Below are positions 58,520 through 64,000 of a stretch of DNA of 64,000 bases, piece by piece (within the stretch, counting starts at the first letter, position 1; each line of letters begins with the position of its first letter). Source of the DNA: Thermomonas beijingensis (GTDB lineage: Bacteria > Pseudomonadota > Gammaproteobacteria > Xanthomonadales > Xanthomonadaceae). The stretch covers positions 186,001 to 250,000 of the forward strand of contig NZ_JAIQDJ010000002.1 in assembly GCF_020034655.1 (NCBI RefSeq), read 5' to 3'. The notes under the pieces are model-generated. The model was not told where the DNA came from. It was given only the letters and a program-made list of their open reading frames with translations, and ran no database searches. The position numbers and the translations under genes are program-made.

Positions 58520-60754
58520 ATGGTACGCGCAGCGAATTCTGCTTCGAGCCTCATTCTCACCGTGTTGAGCTTGGCACTTGCCAGTCCCATCGTGCACGCT
58601 GGCTGTGCGCCGGATGCGGGGGCACGGGATGTTGAAATCAGTACGCGGCAGCAAGGCCCTGCTGCCTCGCCACTCGCACTGCAGGATCCGCAAGTCTCGG
58701 CGGCGTCAGCAGTTCCGGATGTCGCTGAAAACGACACCAGAACTGCACTGCTTGCATTGGGCAAGCTGGAAGATGCGGATACCGCGTTGTCGATGGCGGC
58801 CGATGGCGCTGCACTCTATGATCGCGAGAAGGTCAAACTGGACGGTTACGCCTATTGCAGTCAAGCCGTGGAGTTGGCGGAAAAAGGCGAGTTCCGCGAA
58901 AGTGCGCAGGCCGCCAGCAAGGCTTTGCATGTGGCACTGCAAACCGGAAATAAAGATCTGCTGGGCAAGGCCTATCGCGATCTGGCCATTGCGTTCAGCT
59001 ACGGCGGCCAGCTGGAGCGCGCCGAACAATTCGCCAATCTGGCGCTGAAGTACCCCGGCCAGGATCCCACTCAGGTCAATGGGCCGGCGCGCAAGATTCT
59101 AGGCGATGTGCGCACACGCCAAGCCAACTACGCCGAGGCAATCGCGTTGTACGAACAGGCACAGGGTGAAAGCTCCGATCGCTTCCGCCCGCTGGTCGAT
59201 GCCTCACTTAGCAATGCCCTGATCTTGTCAGGAGATTTGGCGCGCGCGCGCAGTACCTTGGATGCCATCAAGGAGCCGGCCGATGCAAGGCAGCGTGCAC
59301 AACTGCAGCGTACCCGCGGGCGTCTGCTGCTAGCCGAGCAGAAACCGGCCGAAGCCTTGGCGTTGTACCAGCAATTGGCCAATGCGCCGGCCGATGGCGA
59401 TGAAGATTTCTATCGTGCATGGGCATTGGATGGCATGTCCAAGAGCCAGGCTGCCTTGGGGCAGGATACCGATGCCGCACAATCCCTGGATCAGGCGATT
59501 GGCGTATTCGACAAGGCGCGCTCGCAGTTCCGCAGTGATGAGTTCAAGATGGGCTTGTTCTCTGATTTGCAGGCAGTATTCGAGCGTGCGATCTCGCTGC
59601 ACAGCAAGTTGGGGCAGGCCGATCAGGCGTTCGATATCAGTGAGCGCAGCCGTTCGCGTGCGCTGCTGGATGCGGTGGCGGGGCGTGCCGATCTCGACCG
59701 TGGTGAGGCAACCGCACTCGATGCCCAGACCTTGCAGGCGATGCTCAAGCCTGACGAAGTGGTGGTGGCCTATCACACCTTGCCGGATCGCTTGGTGGCA
59801 TGGGTGTTGTCCAAGGACGGCGTACGCGAGGTGAAGTTTCCGGTGACCTTGCCACGCAAGGATTTGGTGCGCTTGGTCGACGCCTATCGGGATGCGCTGA
59901 TTCGTTTGAGCCCCAGCGCGCAAACGGTCAGCGACAAGATCGGCCAGCTGTTGCTGGCACCCTTGGGTGTGCCAGCGGGCAAGCGCATCATCATCGTGCC
60001 GCATGGGCCGCTGCATTACTTGCCATTCCAAGCCCTGCGCTTGGATGGCAAGTACCTGATCCAACGCAATCCGATGTCGATTGCGCCCTCGATCAGCGTG
60101 GCGGCGCGCTTGGCGCAGCGCACCCCTACCACCAGCGCGCAATTGCTGGCATTCGGCAATCCGGCGGTTAACCCGGAGGTGGCCAACCCACTGCCCGGTG
60201 CAGAAAAAGAAGTGCACGAGTTGGCAAAGGAATTTCCGGGTGCCAAGTTGTTCTTCCGCGAGCAGGCCAGCAAAGATAATTTCGAAGCCAATGCACCGAA
60301 CGCCAAGTTGGTGCACATCGCTGCCCATGCCATGGCGGACACCTTGGATCCCTTGCATTCCAAAGTGTTGCTGGCCGATGAAAATGGCCAAGCCAACTAC
60401 TTGGAAGCAAAAGATGTGTTGGGCATGAAATTGAACAACGTGGCGATGGTGGCACTGTCTGCTTGCGAATCTGGATTGGGGCGCGTTGAAAATGGCGACG
60501 AAGTGCTGGGCTTCACCCGCTCGTTCTTGTCAGCCGGGACATCAACCTTGTTGGTGTCGTTGTGGCCGGTGTCCGATGCTGCCACCGAAGAATTGATGAC
60601 CACCCTCTATACCGACCTTGCCAAAGGCTTGGAGGTGCAAGACGCCATGCAGCAGGCGCAGCTTGCAGTGATGGCCAACCCGGAAACCACGCACCCCTAC
60701 TACTGGGCACCGTTCAATTTGATCGGCAACTGGCGCTTGCAGGTGGTCAAGTGA
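58520..60754 (+). CDS. Exported TPR-CHAT protease, first gene of a two-partner secretion operon
   Basis: 744 residues. Signal peptide (MVRAANSASSLILTVLSLAL, cleaved near VHAG). Residues about 90-420 are helical TPR-like repeats (AVELAEKGEFRESAQAASKAL, GKAYRDLAIAFSYGGQLERAEQFA, ANYAEAIALYEQAQGE). From about 440 comes a CHAT (caspase HetF-associated with TPRs) domain: RSRALLDAVAGRADL, IIVPHGPLHYLPFQAL, catalytic His603 in LVHIAAHA and Cys649 in LSACESGLG, then FLSAGTSTLLVSLWPVSD. Both dyad residues are present, so it should be active, acting in the periplasm or beyond. It lies 32 bases before tpsB. Possible jobs are processing TpsA or anchoring it; not provable here. Start ATG has TTGGGAG upstream. 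Confidence 0.9.
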   Translation: MVRAANSASSLILTVLSLALASPIVHAGCAPDAGARDVEISTRQQGPAASPLALQDPQVSAASAVPDVAENDTRTALLALGKLEDADTALSMAADGAALYDREKVKLDGYAYCSQAVELAEKGEFRESAQAASKALHVALQTGNKDLLGKAYRDLAIAFSYGGQLERAEQFANLALKYPGQDPTQVNGPARKILGDVRTRQANYAEAIALYEQAQGESSDRFRPLVDASLSNALILSGDLARARSTLDAIKEPADARQRAQLQRTRGRLLLAEQKPAEALALYQQLANAPADGDEDFYRAWALDGMSKSQAALGQDTDAAQSLDQAIGVFDKARSQFRSDEFKMGLFSDLQAVFERAISLHSKLGQADQAFDISERSRSRALLDAVAGRADLDRGEATALDAQTLQAMLKPDEVVVAYHTLPDRLVAWVLSKDGVREVKFPVTLPRKDLVRLVDAYRDALIRLSPSAQTVSDKIGQLLLAPLGVPAGKRIIIVPHGPLHYLPFQALRLDGKYLIQRNPMSIAPSISVAARLAQRTPTTSAQLLAFGNPAVNPEVANPLPGAEKEVHELAKEFPGAKLFFREQASKDNFEANAPNAKLVHIAAHAMADTLDPLHSKVLLADENGQANYLEAKDVLGMKLNNVAMVALSACESGLGRVENGDEVLGFTRSFLSAGTSTLLVSLWPVSDAATEELMTTLYTDLAKGLEVQDAMQQAQLAVMANPETTHPYYWAPFNLIGNWRLQVVK

Positions 60755-60786
60755 AGCGGTTCGGGCAGGGGCACAGGACGAACACC

Positions 60787-62445
60787 ATGGATACCCAGAA
60801 CATGCACAGGAATCTGCTGACTGCAGCGCTGTTGTTGGCTTGTATGCCGTTGGCGCAGGCTGCAGAAGGAAGCGAGGCGGGACCGCAACAAACCGCTGTC
60901 TCCACGCCGCAGCAAGCACAAGCACTGGCAGAGCCGCAAATGGCTGCGCAGACACAGGCTAGCTTCGTCCTGCAAGGGGTGGAGTTTGCCGGCGCTACCG
61001 GCGTTCCCGAAAGCGAACTGCAAGCAGCAGCGGCAGGCATGATTGGCCAGAATGTAACCTTCCAGGATCTGGAAAGAATTGCGGCCAAAGCCACCGATGT
61101 CTATCGCAAGCACGGCTTGGCGCTGGTGCAAGTATTCGTGCCGGTGCAGGAGGTCAAGGACGGGCGCGTCAAGCTGCAAGTGGTGGAAGGCCAGCTGGGC
61201 GATGTGAATATTGAACTTGCCCCCGGAACGCCACTGCATAAAGAGCGCGTTGCCAAGACCTTGGCCATCCTGGAACCTGGCAAGCCGCTCAATAGCCGCA
61301 ATTACGAGCGCGCCATGTTGTTGCTGTCGGATCTGCCAGGGATCAAACCGCAGTCAGCCATCTCGGCAGGCACCACCTCGGGAGCCACCGATTTGAAGGT
61401 CGTGGTGAGTGAGCGTGACCGGCTCAAGTTTGGTCTTGAACTGGATGATTACGGCACCCGCGATTCCGGTCGCTACCGCTTGACCGGCAGCATGCGTTGG
61501 GCCAGCCCGTTCGAGCGCGGCGATAATCTCGATCTGCGCATCATGGCCGCGCAAGGCATGCACACCGCATTCGGGCGCATTTCCTACGAATCGCCAGTGG
61601 GTTACTCCGGCTTGCGCATTGGTGGTGGTTTGGCGCGCGTGCAATACGAATTGGGTGGGCCATTTGCGCCGCTCAAGCCCACCGGCGTGGGTAATGTGGC
61701 AGACCTTTCTTTCAGCTATCCGATCATTCGCCAGCGCAGTACCAACCTGTTTTTGCGTGGAGTGCTGGATAGCAAGTCACTGACCGATCGGTTTGAGGCC
61801 GTCGGGTATGAAACCCGCAAACGCATCAACGGCGGCGGCCTTGGCATTTCGCTGGAAAATCGCGATCGGCTTGGCGGCGGCGGCTATACCAGTCTGAACG
61901 CAATGGCCTATCACGGCACTCTGAACTTGCGCGATGCCATGAGCCAAGCCTTCGACAAGCCTCCGTTCGGTTATGACACCGAGGGTGGCTTCAGCAAGTT
62001 CACATTGCAATTTGCGCGGCTGCAATATCTCGCACCCAAGTTCAGCTTGTTTGTGGGTGGCGGCATGCAGCGCGCCAGCAAGAATCTGGATACCTACGAA
62101 AAGCTGTCCTTGAGCGGGCCCAAGGCGGTACGCGCATATGCCACAGGTGAGGTGCTGGTCGACGATGGTTGGCTGGGGACGGTAGAGCTGCGTTTTGCGC
62201 TGAAGCCAGAATCGACCTTGTTCGCATTTTATGACGCCGCACATGGCGATCAATTCCATACGCCACGGCCACTCGATGGTGATGTTTCACGCAGTCTGCG
62301 CGGCTATGGCCTGGGCTTCAATTGGAGTAAGCCCGACAAGGTCACGATCAATTTGAGTATCGCCTGGCGCGAAACCGGGCCGGGCCTGACCGATGGCGGG
62401 GATCGTAATCCTCGCGTGTTTTGGTCGATCCAAAAAGCATTTTGA
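60787..62445 (+). CDS. TpsB outer-membrane transporter (ShlB/FhaC family)
   Basis: 552 residues. Signal peptide (NLLTAALLLACMPLAQAA). A Gln/Ala-rich spacer (about 25-55) is followed by POTRA 1 (VLQGVEFAGATGVPESELQ to VKLQVVEGQ), POTRA 2 (to about 210, SERDRLKFGLELDDYG border) and a 16-strand barrel with Gly/aromatic strands, ending on VFWSIQKAF with the terminal Phe for BAM recognition. A DGGDRNPRVF stretch precedes it. It exports the TpsA protein encoded 12 bases downstream. Start: ATG 60787; an in-frame GTG at 60751 overlaps the CHAT stop (GTGA) and has GGTGG upstream, a fair alternative. Confidence 0.93.
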   Translation: MDTQNMHRNLLTAALLLACMPLAQAAEGSEAGPQQTAVSTPQQAQALAEPQMAAQTQASFVLQGVEFAGATGVPESELQAAAAGMIGQNVTFQDLERIAAKATDVYRKHGLALVQVFVPVQEVKDGRVKLQVVEGQLGDVNIELAPGTPLHKERVAKTLAILEPGKPLNSRNYERAMLLLSDLPGIKPQSAISAGTTSGATDLKVVVSERDRLKFGLELDDYGTRDSGRYRLTGSMRWASPFERGDNLDLRIMAAQGMHTAFGRISYESPVGYSGLRIGGGLARVQYELGGPFAPLKPTGVGNVADLSFSYPIIRQRSTNLFLRGVLDSKSLTDRFEAVGYETRKRINGGGLGISLENRDRLGGGGYTSLNAMAYHGTLNLRDAMSQAFDKPPFGYDTEGGFSKFTLQFARLQYLAPKFSLFVGGGMQRASKNLDTYEKLSLSGPKAVRAYATGEVLVDDGWLGTVELRFALKPESTLFAFYDAAHGDQFHTPRPLDGDVSRSLRGYGLGFNWSKPDKVTINLSIAWRETGPGLTDGGDRNPRVFWSIQKAF

Positions 62446-62457
62446 GGAGAACTGGCA

Positions 62458-64000
62458 ATGCGCATGAACAAGACACATCGCGAACAATTGCAGAGTCTGC
62501 GGCGTCGGAAGTTGGCCGCGGCGCTGGTGGCTGCAATGGCGATGCCAGTACTACCCGCCATGGCACAGAGCCTGCCTGAAAATGGCAACGTCGTTTCTGG
62601 TGCTGCAACAATCAACAACAGCGATATCGTCATGACGGTGACCCAGACCACCAAGGGCGCAATCATCAACTGGGATTCATTCAGTATCGCCTACGGCTTC
62701 ACGGTCAATTTTGACCAGCAGTTCGGTGCCAACAGCGTGACATTGAATCGCGTTGTTGGTGGCGGCTACGGTATCTCCCAGTCGTTCATCGATGGCACGT
62801 TGTCCTCAAACGGCAATGTGTTCCTGATCAATCCGTCAGGCATTACCTTCGGTAGTGGTTCGGTGGTCAACGTCGGTGGGCTGGTGGCATCCACCATGGA
62901 CATCAGCGATGCCAATTTCCTCACTGGCGTGGACAGCGGGCACTATCAGTTTGAGCCGATGACCAATGTGGGCGATCAATCTGTCATGGTTGATTACGGT
63001 GCTCAGATCAACACTTCAGCTAAGGGAACCGTGGCGCTGTTGGGGCGACAGATACTCAATCAAGGCGATATCACCACTCCCGGTGGCAGTGTGCTATTTG
63101 GCTCGGCAGAAAGCGTGACCTTGGATTTTCAAGGCGACGGTCTGACGATGCTGACCATCACTGGCCCAGGAATTGCGAAACCGGGATCATTTGGATGCCC
63201 ATCTTTGCCTTGCCCCGGGCCAGTGCTTCCGATGGTGGCCAATACCGGGAATATCACTGCCGATGGTGGGCAGATCCAGATGCGTACGGCGATGACTGCG
63301 AGTGCGACCGGTGGCCTCATCATTGCCGGAGGCACATTGCGTGCACGCGGTGTTAGCACTCGAGGTGGCCGGGTGGAGCTGACGACCGATGGCGATGTAA
63401 TGGTTGGGTCACCTGGAATTCTGACCGACGCCAGCACCGATTTCATCCCCGGCAGCATTGATGTCTCGGGTGGTGCCTACGCGGGTGGTGCGGTGGTGAT
63501 TCGTGGTGACACAGTCACCCTTCACAACGATGCAGACACCGTCAATGGGTATCCTGCCAGCTATGGCAGCCACATTGATGCCAGCGGCGCTGCTGGTGGC
63601 GGGCAAATCCAGATCGAAGCGTCTGGCGCCGTCAATTTCGATTCCCTGTCTTGGTTGAACGCCAATAGCGTGACCGGGACCGCAGGCAGCATACAAATCA
63701 ATGCCGGAAGCGGTATTGCCAGTTACGCGGAAATAAGTGCCAGTGCGAAAGCCGGCAACGGAGGCAGCATTCTGCTGGATGCTGGGGCTGGTGCGCTATT
63801 GCTTGGTGGCGATGTGCTGGCATCGGGCGGCACCAATGGCGGGCAGATCACGGGCAGCGGTTTCGATGTGATGCTGCCGCAGGGTCGCATGATCAATGCA
63901 CAAGGAAACAGTGGAGCGGGAGGCTCGATTTCGCTTTCAGCATCCAATTATCTTGCTGCCTTTGGCAGCTTGATCGCGCGAGGTGGAACGACGGGCGGGG
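62458..64000 (+). CDS. TpsA filamentous-haemagglutinin-type exoprotein, C-terminus cut by window edge
   Basis: 514 codons present, open at the window end. Signal peptide with charged start (KTHREQLQSLRRRKLAAALV, cleaved near PAMAQS). TPS domain (about 38-300): GAIINWDSFSI, VTLNRVVGGG, the secretion motif FLINPSGITFG and VNVGGLVASTMDI, as in HMW1/FhaB. From about 260 on come beta-helix repeats rich in GGxI, GGQIQ and GGSIL. Cys247 and Cys252 (GCPSLPC) form a close pair in an insert of the TPS domain. The start has GAGGAGA upstream; ATG 62464 is an alternative. Probable surface adhesin or secreted exoprotein; its end, and so any toxin or adhesin domain, lies outside the window. Confidence 0.93.
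   Translation, partial: MRMNKTHREQLQSLRRRKLAAALVAAMAMPVLPAMAQSLPENGNVVSGAATINNSDIVMTVTQTTKGAIINWDSFSIAYGFTVNFDQQFGANSVTLNRVVGGGYGISQSFIDGTLSSNGNVFLINPSGITFGSGSVVNVGGLVASTMDISDANFLTGVDSGHYQFEPMTNVGDQSVMVDYGAQINTSAKGTVALLGRQILNQGDITTPGGSVLFGSAESVTLDFQGDGLTMLTITGPGIAKPGSFGCPSLPCPGPVLPMVANTGNITADGGQIQMRTAMTASATGGLIIAGGTLRARGVSTRGGRVELTTDGDVMVGSPGILTDASTDFIPGSIDVSGGAYAGGAVVIRGDTVTLHNDADTVNGYPASYGSHIDASGAAGGGQIQIEASGAVNFDSLSWLNANSVTGTAGSIQINAGSGIASYAEISASAKAGNGGSILLDAGAGALLLGGDVLASGGTNGGQITGSGFDVMLPQGRMINAQGNSGAGGSISLSASNYLAAFGSLIARGGTTGG

Overview
The window looks like chromosomal DNA of a gammaproteobacterium of the Xanthomonadaceae/Lysobacteraceae (Xanthomonadales). The main reasons are the arginine cluster, which uses N-acetylornithine carbamoyltransferase, acetylcitrulline deacetylase and a fused N-acetylglutamate kinase/synthase; the alaS-csrA-tRNA-Ser-tRNA-Arg block; a FimX-like regulator; a DksA with a long Lys/Ala/Pro tail; and an ACE-like M2 peptidase. 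GC content is fairly high, with frequent TTG leucine codons. No phage, insertion sequence or CRISPR array was seen.

Layout. 1-2600 (minus): gcvP, cut by the window start, behind a tandem glycine riboswitch. 2894-8420 (minus): an APC amino-acid permease overlapping a Rieske oxygenase, a small Oar-like secreted protein, an M2 peptidyl-dipeptidase lipoprotein and a HEAGH protein whose start lies in a dispersed repeat. 8476-11013 (minus): GNAT-minC-minD-minE. 11146-16886: a two-component pair, an SRPBCC/GyrI-like protein, a DUF423 protein, an AlkA-type glycosylase, a DUF488 protein and a TraB/GumN protein. 17079-20391: alaS, csrA and two tRNAs ending in a clear terminator. 20508-34116: peptidases, redox and membrane genes (M3 oligopeptidase, glutathione peroxidase, ferredoxin reductase, PQQ aldose dehydrogenase, class I fumarase, MscS, DUF456, class II cytochrome c, PhaB, GluQ, HtpX), with two paralogous SpoIIAA-like proteins each coupled to an upstream enzyme gene. 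34177-42405: FimX-like protein, epmB/efp divergent pair, then mtaD-ubiG-phosphatase-phytoene synthase-like-folE2. 42453-47973: M23 peptidase/YidD, DksA, MFS transporter, SufE, CysS. 48087-58189: a small secreted protein and the arginine-proline supercluster argF'-argG-argE'-argB/A-argC-argH-proB-proA. 58520-64000: a CHAT-protease/TPR protein, TpsB and the start of a filamentous-haemagglutinin-type TpsA.

How the genes work together. argB/A, argC, argF', argE', argG and argH cover every arginine step from glutamate except the ArgD transaminase, through the acetylcitrulline route; proB and proA start the proline branch from the same precursor. The argF' leader holds an Arg-rich short ORF and a terminator whose 5' arm can pair with bases at the ORF's stop codon, the layout of a classical amino-acid attenuator. 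EpmB modifies EF-P, encoded divergently beside it. MinCDE place the division site. The last three genes look like one transcription unit for two-partner secretion: TpsB exports TpsA, and the CHAT protein is predicted to be an exported caspase-fold protease.

The most novel candidates are the CHAT-TPS operon and the argF' attenuator. All calls come from reading the sequence; no database search was run.
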